A stretch of 64,000 nt of DNA from Ohtaekwangia sp. GTDB taxonomy: Bacteria; Bacteroidota; Bacteroidia; Cytophagales; Cyclobacteriaceae. Each line of letters opens with the position of its first letter. Position 1 is the first letter of the stretch. The stretch is taken from assembly GCA_021155195.1 (NCBI GenBank), contig JAJNPV010000050.1, positions 372,001-436,000 on the forward strand. Direction: 5' to 3'. A program made the position numbers and the translations under genes. Shown here piece after piece: positions 1-9,742 of the stretch. The notes below the pieces were generated by a model. It did not search any database and was not told where the DNA came from. It saw only the letters and a list, made by a program, of their open reading frames with translations.

Positions 1-537
1 TTTTTAATTGTAGCCTTGGTGGAAGAATTCAGTAAATTCATTTTCATTCGGGGTATTTTATACAACAACAAAAACTTTAATGAACCTTTTGATGGAATTG
101 TGTATGCCGTAATGGTGGGCATGGGCTTCGCCACGTTTGAAAATATCTTGTATGTGTTCCAAGGGGGAATCGGTACGGCCATCATGCGCATGCTTACTGC
201 AGTGCCCGCTCATGCAACATTTGCTGTTCTCATGGGCTACTACCTGGGCAAAGCTAAGTTCGAACATAAAAAATCATACTATGCTTTTCATGCGTTGGGT
301 ATTGCTACACTCTTTCATGGTGCATATGATTATTGTCTGTTTATTTCGTTTGTTCCCGGAATTGTGCTTGGTGCACTCGCATCGTTAATTATAGCAATCT
401 GGCTTTCGCGCAAAGCGATTAAAATTCATCAACTCGCTTCCCCGTTTATTATCACTGTCACAAACGAAGTCATTGTTGAAAATCCATCACCCCCTACAAA
501 AGATCCCAACCAATCTGACCATACTTATTTGAAATGA
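1..537 (+). CDS. PrsW-family intramembrane metalloprotease (5' end outside window)
   Basis: The reading frame is open from base 1, so the start lies upstream of the window. The visible 178 codons carry the marks of the PrsW family (peptidase M82), polytopic membrane proteases. These are an E-E-x-x-K motif at the beginning (EEFSK), a membrane helix with F-x-x-E-N (GFATFENILYV), a later P-x-H motif (VPAHATF) and a final H-G-x-Y-D motif (FHGAYDY). In this family the two glutamates and two histidines are the proposed metal-site residues, and all are present. The C-terminal 30 or so residues are a polar, proline-rich cytoplasmic-type tail. The stop codon overlaps the next gene's start (ATGA, 534-537), so the two are probably translationally coupled. 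Its substrate cannot be read from the sequence. Confidence 0.82.
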   Translation, partial: FLIVALVEEFSKFIFIRGILYNNKNFNEPFDGIVYAVMVGMGFATFENILYVFQGGIGTAIMRMLTAVPAHATFAVLMGYYLGKAKFEHKKSYYAFHALGIATLFHGAYDYCLFISFVPGIVLGALASLIIAIWLSRKAIKIHQLASPFIITVTNEVIVENPSPPTKDPNQSDHTYLK

Positions 538-1310
538 TTAGAGAATCCCTAAGGAAGAGCTACATTGGCATGAATAAGGAGTTCCGCTTTCGCGGAGAAG
601 AGCCTGGCCGCCTTGAAAATTTTAGCGATGCGGTTTTCGCATTGGCAATAACGTTGCTCCTCATCTCAACCACACCCCCTACCAATTTCAATCAAATCAA
701 GCGCTTTGCATACGAGCTCTTTCCATTTTTGGCGTGTATCGCATTGATCATGCTAATTTGGTATGAACATTTTATTTTTTTCTTTCGCTACGGCTTAAGA
801 AACAGAAAAATGATCTTACTCAACACACTCTTTTTGGTGATTGTATTATTCTATGTTTATCCACTTAAGTTTCTTACCAAGCTAATTATTCTCGGCCCCA
901 TTGCTTACCTGATGAATGAAGAATCTATTTTAGTCGAGATTAGAGACATGATTCATTATCAGGACATGGGTCAACTTATGATCATTTATGGCGTTGGTGC
1001 GGTGAGTGTTTTTCTTGTTCTTACACTCATGTATCGGTACGCGTTGCAAAAAAGCGATGAACTGGAGTTAAATGAAATTGAGGTTTTTGATACTAAAACG
1101 AGTGTGCGCACAAACTTACTAATGGCTAGTGTACCCGCTCTTTCAGTTATCCTTGCTTTGTTTTTTATAAACAGTTGGCTGGCTGGTCCAATTTCAGGCT
1201 TCGCTTATTTTTTGTATACGCCCATCATGTTTTGGCATGGCCGAAATGTGGATCGCAAAAGAAAAGCACTTCTTCAATCAATATCTTTTACTCCTGCTCG
1301 CCAAAGTTAG
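534..1310 (+). CDS. TMEM175-family (DUF1211) potassium channel
   Basis: This 258-residue membrane protein has the family signature R-x-x-x-F-S-D at residues 26-32 (RLENFSD), followed at once by the first membrane helix (AVFALAITLLL). In characterised TMEM175 channels this helix lines the potassium pore. About six hydrophobic segments follow, as expected for the single-repeat bacterial form. The ATG at 534 overlaps the PrsW stop by four bases, which supports this start; an internal Met at residue 13 is the alternative. The gene ends inside the 3' end of the convergent M14 peptidase gene (23-base tail-to-tail overlap). Ion selectivity is inferred from the family, not from the sequence. Confidence 0.85.
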   Translation: MIRESLRKSYIGMNKEFRFRGEEPGRLENFSDAVFALAITLLLISTTPPTNFNQIKRFAYELFPFLACIALIMLIWYEHFIFFFRYGLRNRKMILLNTLFLVIVLFYVYPLKFLTKLIILGPIAYLMNEESILVEIRDMIHYQDMGQLMIIYGVGAVSVFLVLTLMYRYALQKSDELELNEIEVFDTKTSVRTNLLMASVPALSVILALFFINSWLAGPISGFAYFLYTPIMFWHGRNVDRKRKALLQSISFTPARQS

Positions 1311-3861
1311 AAGTACTGATGTGCGAACCGAAAAACAATGCGTTGAAGAAAAGTTTGTTGGTTCCATTCCAGTAGCCTCTAAACGCGGGATCATCTACAA
1401 ACAAAATTGCCCGGCCTCTTCCCATGTTGCTTACCTGCAACGAAACTGAGTTCTTTATCTTTTCAAGATTAGTAGGATGAATGTAGCCACTAAGCAATGG
1501 TTTGGCTGTGTATTGAATAACGGTATTAAATTGATTTTTACTGGGGTCAATGAATACCGTGTGGTTTCGATACACCGATATGTCACGACTCGTAAACCCA
1601 AACCCAAGCGGATGTGTAATGTCTAACTTTCCCAAATAGATAGAACCTCCAATAGCACGCGAGCCTTGATAGTCGCCTGCCGTAACATAGTCCATTCGTT
1701 TTGCATCTTTCTTATCTTCCGCTTTAGTTAGCTGTTCGTTGATCAGCTTATTATTGATTGCCCATGTGATGGCTGACTTTTGCAAAATCAACGTGCCTCC
1801 TTGATTTACCCAATTTTTGATTTTTTCTACCCCGCTTTCGCCAAGCATACTATAATTGCCCGATACAAGAATTAACGTGTTGTAATCCGTAATTGTCAAT
1901 TGGCCAAACTGACTGGTGTTTACTTTCGTGATGGGCATTTTTAGTTTTGAATCCAGTAAGTACCAAATTTGCCCGGCCTCTGTAGCTGACACGCCATCAC
2001 CAATCAACATTGCAACTTTTGGGTTCTCTACGGTTCGGATATTACTGCTTCCTAAATCAACACCTTCCAAACTAAATCCGGTATCCACTGAATACACTTC
2101 GATTCCTGCATTGCGCGAAGCTTCTTTTACTGCCGTGAATAACTCATCAGCCGAAATATTCTGATCCGCGACTGAGATCATCAACGTGCCATATCCAAAA
2201 TTCTTCTTCACGCCATTTACAGTTGCTGCAAACGGTTTGAAGGCTGCTTTCACAAAAACATTATTAGAAAGTAAATAATACAATGCCCGCGAGGCATTGT
2301 ACTCATTCCAGTCAATCAGGTAAGCATAATTTGTTTTTACTATTGGAGCAGGACTTGAGACTAAATCGACTGCTTTTACTTTTTCTCCTTTTGTAATTTT
2401 TGTACTTGCGGGTAGTGCATCATGTGGCATGCCATACGCCAACGCCATCGTCCAGGTAGAGGCATCATAAAACACACTGTCGTGGAACGATGTCACTTTT
2501 TCAAACATGCTGCGCACCATGCGATACTGAGTTTGATCGGTAGAAACCACAAACGCTTTTCCTTTTTCATACTTGTTTGTACCTACTGTTACATCCGCGC
2601 CAAGCGAATACGTTTCGATGCGATGCTTTAGTAATAGATCCGCAAACGCTTTGGTACGACTTTGATCTTTGCTGTCTCCAAACACATACGCTTTGATAGC
2701 AGATTTCTTTCCATCATTCAACGCTGACTTGAAATATTCCTGTTGATGTTTCAACAACAACTCGCGATTGTCCACCCCAGCCTTTACCGTTGCCAAACTG
2801 GTGCGCACATGATTGCGAATAGTAAAAGCAAAGGTTACTACTTTGGTAGAACTCTGCTGTACATGCCCGCGCGAACTTGCTTGCTCAAACACAAGACCCA
2901 GTCCACCATGAATATCCGGATAGGTTGATCCGTACCCCGGATACGAGTTATCAAAATTTTCTTTTGAGAAATACAACGAACCAATGTCATCCAGTGCTTT
3001 AGAAAAATACTTTGCAAAGAGTGGATTCAATTGATCATAGTTAGCACGCGGTACTACCGGGTTTTCTGATCCAAATGGTTTTGTTGGTTCAAAAAAGTTA
3101 GTGGCGTTTGTTCCCATCTCATGATAATCGGTGCACACATTGGGCAACCATTGATGAAAGAACTCAATTCTATTTTGACTTTCAACATGCGCGAGTGGCA
3201 ACCAATCGCGGTTAAGATCAAACCAATAATGATTGAATCGTCCACCCGGCCACACTTCATTGTGTTCGCGATCCATCGGATCAGCCACGGGGGGAAATCC
3301 TTTATGCATATTGGCCCAATTACTATGACGGTCGCGGCCATCGGGATTATAATTCGGATCGATGTGAATGATTGCTTCCTTTAAAGTCTTTGTTGCTTCA
3401 TCACCTTGCGATGCAATTAAATAATATGCCGTAAGCATCGCAGCTTCACTGCTACTCGGTTCGTTGCCATGCACATTATAACCATGCGTAATAATCACCG
3501 GCATGTTTGCCGTGTTCACGGATTGTGAAGGATCGGCCAGTTTTAAATGTTCTTTTCTGATTTCTTCGATGCGCACATAGTTTTCAGGACTTGTGATGGT
3601 AAGCACTACCTGAGGTCTGTGCTCATTGGTATACCCAATAATTTGAAAATGCGCTTTAGGCGAAACTCTTGCTAACTCCTGAAAGTAGGAAACAATCCTA
3701 TCGTGGCGGGTGTGCCAATCGCCTATCGGGTAACCCAGAAATTGTTCTGGCGAAGGAATAGCCGGATCAAAAGAAACTCCGGCAGGAAAGAAATAATTAT
3801 TTTGAGCGGAGGCTGAAAAAAAACACACCGCAAACGCGAAGAGAGCTAAATACTTTTTCAT
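1288..3861 (-). CDS. Exported M14-family zinc carboxypeptidase
   Basis: The 857-residue product starts with a clean signal peptide (MKKYLALFAF...SASAQ). I therefore chose the ATG at 3861 rather than an upstream in-frame start at 3897. The M14 zinc site is complete: H131-G-N-E134 gives the first two ligands and H247 (DYHEMG) the third. E326 (LVFEQASSRG) is in the position of the catalytic glutamate. An R-D/N-R-D pair around 176-219 fits substrate-carboxylate binding. The peptidase domain takes roughly residues 40-380. The remaining C-terminal part is a Bacteroidota-type extension of unknown role that includes a glutamine-amidotransferase-like stretch (AMLIGDGVSA, LILVSGNYSML). It should act in the periplasm or outside the cell on peptide or peptidoglycan-derived C-termini. 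A promoter-like element lies just upstream. Confidence 0.88.
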   Translation of the reverse strand: MKKYLALFAFAVCFFSASAQNNYFFPAGVSFDPAIPSPEQFLGYPIGDWHTRHDRIVSYFQELARVSPKAHFQIIGYTNEHRPQVVLTITSPENYVRIEEIRKEHLKLADPSQSVNTANMPVIITHGYNVHGNEPSSSEAAMLTAYYLIASQGDEATKTLKEAIIHIDPNYNPDGRDRHSNWANMHKGFPPVADPMDREHNEVWPGGRFNHYWFDLNRDWLPLAHVESQNRIEFFHQWLPNVCTDYHEMGTNATNFFEPTKPFGSENPVVPRANYDQLNPLFAKYFSKALDDIGSLYFSKENFDNSYPGYGSTYPDIHGGLGLVFEQASSRGHVQQSSTKVVTFAFTIRNHVRTSLATVKAGVDNRELLLKHQQEYFKSALNDGKKSAIKAYVFGDSKDQSRTKAFADLLLKHRIETYSLGADVTVGTNKYEKGKAFVVSTDQTQYRMVRSMFEKVTSFHDSVFYDASTWTMALAYGMPHDALPASTKITKGEKVKAVDLVSSPAPIVKTNYAYLIDWNEYNASRALYYLLSNNVFVKAAFKPFAATVNGVKKNFGYGTLMISVADQNISADELFTAVKEASRNAGIEVYSVDTGFSLEGVDLGSSNIRTVENPKVAMLIGDGVSATEAGQIWYLLDSKLKMPITKVNTSQFGQLTITDYNTLILVSGNYSMLGESGVEKIKNWVNQGGTLILQKSAITWAINNKLINEQLTKAEDKKDAKRMDYVTAGDYQGSRAIGGSIYLGKLDITHPLGFGFTSRDISVYRNHTVFIDPSKNQFNTVIQYTAKPLLSGYIHPTNLEKIKNSVSLQVSNMGRGRAILFVDDPAFRGYWNGTNKLFFNALFFGSHISTSNFGEQE

Positions 3862-3878
3862 ATGGCAGGTTTGGACAC

Positions 3879-3909
3879 GAAAAGTACCGAATCTCAAACT
3901 GAAGGAAAA
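3879..3909 (-). promoter_or_regulatory. Candidate promoter of the M14 carboxypeptidase gene
   Basis: On the minus strand TACTTTTC (3886-3879) matches the Bacteroidota -7 element TAnnTTTG in 5 of 6 defined positions. TTTT lies 19 bases upstream (3909-3906), a 3-of-4 match to TTTG. The start codon is 17 bases downstream. This is motif matching by eye only. Confidence 0.35.
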
Positions 3910-3963
3910 TGAAATGTGATGAGAGGTCTAAGGAGAACTTTATACTATTACTCTGCCGCGGCT

Positions 3964-4548
3964 TTACTCATTCGTGTCTCTATCGATAGTCAGATTGTCA
4001 ATCTCCCAGTTAGTTCCATTTTTCTTGAAATAAACTAAAGCCATACCTGCTGGTTCGAAACTAATTGTTGCTAAAATTCTACTCCTGTTAAGGCGGGTTA
4101 TTCTTAAAATCTCTACATTATTTTTCCGATCCATTCCCCCAGTCCATTCATACGTATTACTGAAGTCACATTTTATATTCTCGAAATCGTCCAGATCTTC
4201 AAATTTTGAAAATTTCTCGAAAGGAACTTTAGCAAGGTTTTCAACACACTCTTGATAATCGTTAATCTTAGTTTGAATAAAGTCTTTACTGAAATTAAAT
4301 TTTTCTAACGCGTTCTTATAATTGGTAAAATCGAGTGTAGTCATTCCATCACTTTTCTTAACAAAGCGCGGGTTGAAATCTTCATTTAGCCTTTTGTTGT
4401 GGATCAAATCAATATACCACGAATAGAATCCTTCAATTTGATTTTTCATTTTGGAAGATTCCTCTGTAGTGATGCGAGATTGACCCACCACAATTGATGC
4501 TTGAGAAAATAGTTGTATCACCAAGAACACAATGGTTACTCTCATCAT
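3964..4548 (-). CDS. Small exported protein, DUF3828-like
   Basis: This 194-residue protein has an N-terminal hydrophobic stretch ending near VVGQS, consistent with a signal peptide. The mature part resembles DUF3828-type proteins of the NTF2-like fold: an early helix with F-Y-x-W-Y (residues 37-41) and a long helical middle. It ends in a strand pattern with a buried core (ATISFEPAGMALVYFKKNGTNW... at about 158-180). I cannot name a function. The gene sits in a same-strand series after the 1560-residue protein and before the M14 peptidase, with 56 and about 100 base gaps. Co-transcription is possible but not shown. The DUF3828 assignment is tentative. Confidence 0.6.
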   Translation of the reverse strand: MMRVTIVFLVIQLFSQASIVVGQSRITTEESSKMKNQIEGFYSWYIDLIHNKRLNEDFNPRFVKKSDGMTTLDFTNYKNALEKFNFSKDFIQTKINDYQECVENLAKVPFEKFSKFEDLDDFENIKCDFSNTYEWTGGMDRKNNVEILRITRLNRSRILATISFEPAGMALVYFKKNGTNWEIDNLTIDRDTNE

Positions 4549-4604
4549 AAAAAACTATTTATTTCTCAACTAACAAAATACCAACTGTTAAACGTGTACG
4601 TTAA

Positions 4605-7600
4605 TTAAAATCCGTCATCTTCCTCATCCTTCTTCTTCTCTTTCTTTTTTGCGGCTGAGCTGCCACTCATAAGATCGTAAGGTGCTTCCAGGCCATAATA
4701 GGTTTGGCGGAAGCGGTTAATAAAGGCAAGTGTTTCTTCTGTAGAACCCGGAATGTAAACCAACTCTCCAATCTTAGCCTTGCTCGCATTGGATTTCTTA
4801 ATCAGTAAATCATTGATTGGTTCCAGCGAAGAATGAATCAGCACACGATTATCTTCCAGTCCAAAATAGAACCACGCATCAGGCGAAGCTTTGATAAATA
4901 AGTGAAATATCGGAGCACCATCTTCACTCTTTTTAATTTCCATAAAACCTTCAAAGGCTCCATTGATATCGTAGCGCCCCATGTGGCTAAGGCCTAAATT
5001 CCCCTGGCTGTAAAATGATTTATTTTCTTCCGACCATTTTAAATCGGTATTGGAAAGTACAATCGGCTTTACTAATCCTTGTACTGTAGATAGAGAGACA
5101 TAGTTCTGCAACGAGCGTTGTTCATAATCCTTTACTACTTTTTCACCTACCAAATCAGCAATCTTGTAAAGCAAATCCGTTGCATCACCCAGACCTTCTT
5201 CTTTTACGCCTTCATTCTTTATCACATCCTGAATACTCAACGCCATTAGCTGATATACCATAGTTGGCACATTCATATCCACCATCACAAACGAGTTCAT
5301 CTTAATATCATTAGTCTCCAGATTACCGGAGCCTAATGCCGATGCCGTCAAATTGAAATCCTTGCTGCCTGTAAAAAACTTAACCGGCCCTTCGAAACGT
5401 ACTTCTTGTTTGTCTTCATTGTAAGCAAATACTTTTCCGGTTAATTTTTCTCCGGCTGCCTTCGCGCGATCTTCAATTTTAAACTCACCACTTTCTTTAT
5501 CAAAATAAAGCGAACCGCTGGGTACAAAGAAATCTTCATCGCTCGGATCTTTTTTATCAAACACAAACGTGATGTAAAGGTCGTTGTCATCTGCAAAGTG
5601 AAGACCGGCATCAGCCTTACGACCTTCCTCGGTGATCGAGTTATCGAAGTTTAAATAAATATCCTTCTCATCACCACTTTGTGTGTATTGCAACCAGGTG
5701 TCGTAGTTTTTTATTTTCTTCAAATCCATTTTTACAAAACCACGCAACTGTAAGGCCGGTTTAGTGGCATACATAGTCATGTCACCTTTATAAAAAATAC
5801 GAGGCGATACCAGAATGTTGTTAGTTTCCGTTACTGCACCATTGGCCACGGTTTGCATAGTAGCAATTCCTTTTTGTTTCTTATTTCGTGTTTGTTCCGT
5901 AATAGGTTCTAACCTGAAGTCGGTCATCTTGATGGCGAACGTATCGTTTACAGCATTTACATATTGATAGGTAGCATAACCCGTAAATTCCTTTCGGGAG
6001 ATAATATCCACCACGCCTTCGGTAAGGCGGTGATATCCATTTAGTGTATCTAAAATGATTACCGTATTTTTCAATTGACCAATCTTAGCATTCTCTAAAA
6101 TCAGCACTTCATTGTTTTCAGGAGTAATTTTGGCATCGGCAACAATAATGTAAGGAATACCGCTCACCTTCAGCTGTTGGGTTTTAATATCATACTCGGC
6201 ACGCTCGGCATTAAAGCTCAGTGAATCTAACTCTTTGCGTGTGGTGTAGAAGTAAGAATCTTCAAGCGGAACATCCGCAGCTTTATTCATCACAATTTTT
6301 TGCGTGTTCAAATCCCACCGGGCCTCCGGGATAGATGTTTTGAACTGTGCATACGGAAAGGTAATCGCTGCTTCACCGGTAACTTCAGGACTAATGGTTG
6401 CAAAGTTTTTATCTAAGTTAAATTGCAACTTCACATTATTACCTGCCAACGCAGGTTTATCCGGATTTCCAGTTTTCACTTCAAATCGTGCATGCTTTGC
6501 GCTTAAGTCCTTTGCAGAGAAGTTCATCTCCTTTGAGCGCACTTCGGAACCGCGCGTGCTTAAGCGGCCATCTCCACCCACTCCGGTTTTTGAAACAATC
6601 AAATTACCATCGAGTGTGGCTGTGTTTTGATACAAACTAAAAGGCTCTTTTAAATTTCTGATACGCATTTGATCCTGCTTTGGCAACCATTTCAATTGGT
6701 AGTCGCCCAACTTTACTTGAGGAAAATATACTGAGCCAAATTGCTTTTCTTTTATCTCACCAACGCTTCCGCGTCCAACAACCGAATCGGGATAAAAGAC
6801 AAAATCCTTCGACTCAACCGTAGCGGCCAGGTAATCTATTCTTCCGGCCGATCGAATACCAGCATTATCTAAACTCATACCGCCATACAACTTACCTTCC
6901 CCTTGATAGAGTTGATACCCGGAGGCAGGAACCGTGTGCGTAAACCCTAATGACTTATCAGGCATGGTATGCAGCTTCTCTTTAAAACTCGGAAACATAC
7001 CACTCGATACAAACGTACCCTCAAAATTGATGGAGCCCGGATCGGCATCATTTAAACTATCCAACTTAAAAGGAGGCACAACAAAGAAGACCGACTGATC
7101 ATACGCGCCATTCAGTACTTCGCTTCGGTTGAAATAAATTACACCACCTGCGGTCGCATCCAAGCGCGGGTAGTTTGGATATTTTATTTTACCCGATTTG
7201 TTATCAGGTCGGTTAATAAATAATGTTCCGGATGTTTTATTAGAGGATGCCTGAAGTCCACCAGCCGCAGCTGCTGTCGAATCTGCGCCTACCATAGCAT
7301 TATTTACTCTTCTTCGGGCTCCATTTTTTTCAGTAACATAAAATCGAATTGAGTCAATGTGATTCATGTTGATGAAGAAGCTATCATATTTTAGGGTAAA
7401 GTCCTTTCCCGAGATTTCGAAATTCCCTGCATTGATAGTACCATTAAATTTTATATCACGGTTTTGCAAAAACGTGACGCGACTACTATCGGGCTTAATA
7501 ACTACATTTAAAGAATCACTCACATTAAATTCCTCCACCCCATACACATTCATTTTACCCGTTGAGAAACTAATGATTGCGTTCGCAATTGTATCGGTGA

Positions 7601-9287
7601 GTGAATGAAGCTTGAGATTATCGTAATCTGCAAATCCTTTTACCGCTTGCACAAAATTTACGGCTTTATCTTTTACATGAATCTTTCCATTGTGCGCATC
7701 ATAATCAATCATCCCTTTCTGCGAAAGGAAATCGGCTGCCATTCGCGCAGTCTGTAGACTTCGTTTTCCTTCTACTACCAGGTCATACACATAGAAATCA
7801 TTACTACCGATTTCATTGGCATGATTAACCATGAGCGCTAATGGATGAAAGTTAAATCCCTGGCCTGCCAATTGACGATATCCTTCGGGATCATAAAAAT
7901 CATTCGACTCAATGATCATAGGTGATACGTTGCCACTGCCTTGCACAAAGAAGGCAAGACTATCTGATTTTAAATCCCAGTTGATACGATCAGCTGTAAA
8001 CTCAATATCAAAGTAAGAAGATGAGAAAGGTGCTTTCCGTAACTGACTTTTTTCTTTATTGAGAACTAGTTTTTCGTTTTTTACATCATACCAAAGTTCC
8101 ATGGCCGGATGAACGATGGAATCGTTTTGCTGATAGATTGTTATGTGCGCTTGCGCGGATACGATAACCGAATCCTGAAATCCAAAAGATGATGCTGTTG
8201 CTTTAAACTTCTTATCCGTTTCGCCACTTATTTCAATCGTAGCAAGTCTTCCATCCACCGAATTGCTCGTGAGTGTATGACCTTGCATGCCTATCCCTCC
8301 TGTGTACTTTAACTTATCAGAACCTAATCCTAACAAACCAAGATTTGATTCATAAGACTTAAAGCGCGGATAACTTGATGTTTGAAGTGTTTTGTGATTA
8401 AGGCTTCTGAATTCAAAGATTCCGGGCACTGCTCCCGGTGTCTTTCCTACATAAGTAAGTCGGCCTTGCTCTGCTTTTATATACGGTTGTGTTGTTTTGA
8501 AATTGTATTTGCTGAGATCATAATAAACTGAGTCTGGTGAAAGTCCTGCAGTGCTCCAATCAAACCGACCACCATCGCCCACAAATAATTTTTCGCGCAT
8601 GGAAAAAACACCTTTGGTATTACGAAGAAAAACCGTGTCGTATGGGGTTATGAAATTCAATGAAAGTTTATCGAAGGTCATCACCGGCCCAAACAACTCG
8701 GGTTGAACGATAGGTTGTTGCCATTGCGGTGCATTATACCAGGATGTATCAACAGGCTGATCATAATATGTTTGTACTGTATCCGGAACATAAACCGGTT
8801 CGAGGTAATCGAAACTGTAGGCATCGTCCATCACGATCAACTGAAAAAACTTTTCGTGTTGCAGTGCGCGGTGTTCAAAAAAATCGCGACTCAATTGTAA
8901 AAAGATGTGCGCCTGATTGATATTGTCTTTCTCAATTACCTTTCCGGCTACAGTTAAGTAATTTGAAAGACGGTTTGGGTCAGTTTGTTCTATAGAAACT
9001 GCAGAAGCAATGGCGCCATAATAATTGACCAGATGCGGAATTAGTTTATAACGCTTCTTCTTCATTGCCGCTGCTTGTCTTTTGATAACTTGTTGTTGAT
9101 CGGGGCCTAAGCCACTCCAGGCAGTTTGAAAAGCCGCGCCCACCGCCATGGCATCATTGGCCTTGGTATTTTCCAAAACAAGGCGAACGCTATCCTGAAA
9201 ACTATGGCTATAGTCAGCTGCGGACTGGGCGAATGCGCCAGCGGTTGATAGTAGAACAACAATAATGTAGGTTAAAACCTGCTTCAC
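4605..9287 (-). CDS. Very large exported protein of unknown function (1560 residues)
   Basis: The protein has a signal peptide (residues 1-20, ending GAFAQ) and no further membrane helices. Its long middle is built from short alternating polar and hydrophobic strands, with many statements of the pattern D-x-(hydrophobic)-x-Y/F spaced over about 1300 residues. This suggests an extended beta-rich scaffold, perhaps of the bridge-like or LptD/AsmA-like sort. I recognise no catalytic motif. The C-terminus is a lysine- and acid-rich tail (AAKKKEKKKDEEDDGF). The start codon is GTG at 9287, supported by the signal peptide. It heads a minus-strand series with the small exported protein and the M14 peptidase. 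An envelope-assembly or outer-membrane role is only a guess from size, secretion and strand content. Confidence 0.75.
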   Translation of the reverse strand: MKQVLTYIIVVLLSTAGAFAQSAADYSHSFQDSVRLVLENTKANDAMAVGAAFQTAWSGLGPDQQQVIKRQAAAMKKKRYKLIPHLVNYYGAIASAVSIEQTDPNRLSNYLTVAGKVIEKDNINQAHIFLQLSRDFFEHRALQHEKFFQLIVMDDAYSFDYLEPVYVPDTVQTYYDQPVDTSWYNAPQWQQPIVQPELFGPVMTFDKLSLNFITPYDTVFLRNTKGVFSMREKLFVGDGGRFDWSTAGLSPDSVYYDLSKYNFKTTQPYIKAEQGRLTYVGKTPGAVPGIFEFRSLNHKTLQTSSYPRFKSYESNLGLLGLGSDKLKYTGGIGMQGHTLTSNSVDGRLATIEISGETDKKFKATASSFGFQDSVIVSAQAHITIYQQNDSIVHPAMELWYDVKNEKLVLNKEKSQLRKAPFSSSYFDIEFTADRINWDLKSDSLAFFVQGSGNVSPMIIESNDFYDPEGYRQLAGQGFNFHPLALMVNHANEIGSNDFYVYDLVVEGKRSLQTARMAADFLSQKGMIDYDAHNGKIHVKDKAVNFVQAVKGFADYDNLKLHSLTDTIANAIISFSTGKMNVYGVEEFNVSDSLNVVIKPDSSRVTFLQNRDIKFNGTINAGNFEISGKDFTLKYDSFFINMNHIDSIRFYVTEKNGARRRVNNAMVGADSTAAAAGGLQASSNKTSGTLFINRPDNKSGKIKYPNYPRLDATAGGVIYFNRSEVLNGAYDQSVFFVVPPFKLDSLNDADPGSINFEGTFVSSGMFPSFKEKLHTMPDKSLGFTHTVPASGYQLYQGEGKLYGGMSLDNAGIRSAGRIDYLAATVESKDFVFYPDSVVGRGSVGEIKEKQFGSVYFPQVKLGDYQLKWLPKQDQMRIRNLKEPFSLYQNTATLDGNLIVSKTGVGGDGRLSTRGSEVRSKEMNFSAKDLSAKHARFEVKTGNPDKPALAGNNVKLQFNLDKNFATISPEVTGEAAITFPYAQFKTSIPEARWDLNTQKIVMNKAADVPLEDSYFYTTRKELDSLSFNAERAEYDIKTQQLKVSGIPYIIVADAKITPENNEVLILENAKIGQLKNTVIILDTLNGYHRLTEGVVDIISRKEFTGYATYQYVNAVNDTFAIKMTDFRLEPITEQTRNKKQKGIATMQTVANGAVTETNNILVSPRIFYKGDMTMYATKPALQLRGFVKMDLKKIKNYDTWLQYTQSGDEKDIYLNFDNSITEEGRKADAGLHFADDNDLYITFVFDKKDPSDEDFFVPSGSLYFDKESGEFKIEDRAKAAGEKLTGKVFAYNEDKQEVRFEGPVKFFTGSKDFNLTASALGSGNLETNDIKMNSFVMVDMNVPTMVYQLMALSIQDVIKNEGVKEEGLGDATDLLYKIADLVGEKVVKDYEQRSLQNYVSLSTVQGLVKPIVLSNTDLKWSEENKSFYSQGNLGLSHMGRYDINGAFEGFMEIKKSEDGAPIFHLFIKASPDAWFYFGLEDNRVLIHSSLEPINDLLIKKSNASKAKIGELVYIPGSTEETLAFINRFRQTYYGLEAPYDLMSGSSAAKKKEKKKDEEDDGF

Positions 9288-9340
9288 GGAGCCAAAAACC
9301 TTGAAATTCGTAAATAAATGGTGAATGTGCTAATCTGTGC

Positions 9341-9742
9341 TTATTCTGTCCAATTCTCCATTGGCAAATCCTCCACTCGTTCAAATTCTTTCACATTGTT
9401 TGTAACTAACGTCATTCCAAGACTTTTGGCATGGGCTGCTATTAATGTGTCGAGTGGGCCAATTGGAGTTCCTTTTTTCTCGAGGTAAGAACGAATGATT
9501 CCATATTCAATTGCTGCCTCCGAATCAAAATTGGAGATATTAAACGCTTTTAAGAATTCATCGAGGGCAATTTTATTTTTTTCAGGGTAAGCACTTTTTC
9601 TTACTCCATACTGTAGCTCGGCAACAGTAACTGATGAAATAAATATTTTATCGAGGGTAATCTCTTTTAATCGTTTAAAAACTGACTCAGGGCTTTTCTT
9701 AATCAGGTAGATGCAGATATTAGTATCAAGCAGGTAATTCAT
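9341..9742 (-). CDS. vapC: PIN-domain ribonuclease toxin, VapC type
   Basis: This 133-residue protein is a complete single PIN domain of usual VapC length. The acidic residues that bind magnesium are visible: D6 in LLDTN, E42 in VAELQYG and D98 in GPLDTLIAAHA. The fourth region, TNNVKEF (114-120), is also typical. The ending RVEDLPMENW is the usual VapC/FitB finish. VapC toxins cut tRNA or rRNA when the antitoxin is lost. The ATG overlaps the end of the antitoxin gene by four bases (9739-9742), the standard arrangement. No catalytic residue is missing, so the toxin is probably functional. The precise RNA target cannot be inferred. Confidence 0.88.
   Translation of the reverse strand: MNYLLDTNICIYLIKKSPESVFKRLKEITLDKIFISSVTVAELQYGVRKSAYPEKNKIALDEFLKAFNISNFDSEAAIEYGIIRSYLEKKGTPIGPLDTLIAAHAKSLGMTLVTNNVKEFERVEDLPMENWTE

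Noticed and set aside
1175..1449. Short frames near the end of the TMEM175-type gene
   Set aside because: They overlap the TMEM175 and M14 genes in other frames and show no domain, signal or start support.
4579..4605. AACGTGTACGTT palindrome near 4590
   Set aside because: Arms of only five bases lie immediately after a stop codon with no T tract; too short to support an operator or terminator.
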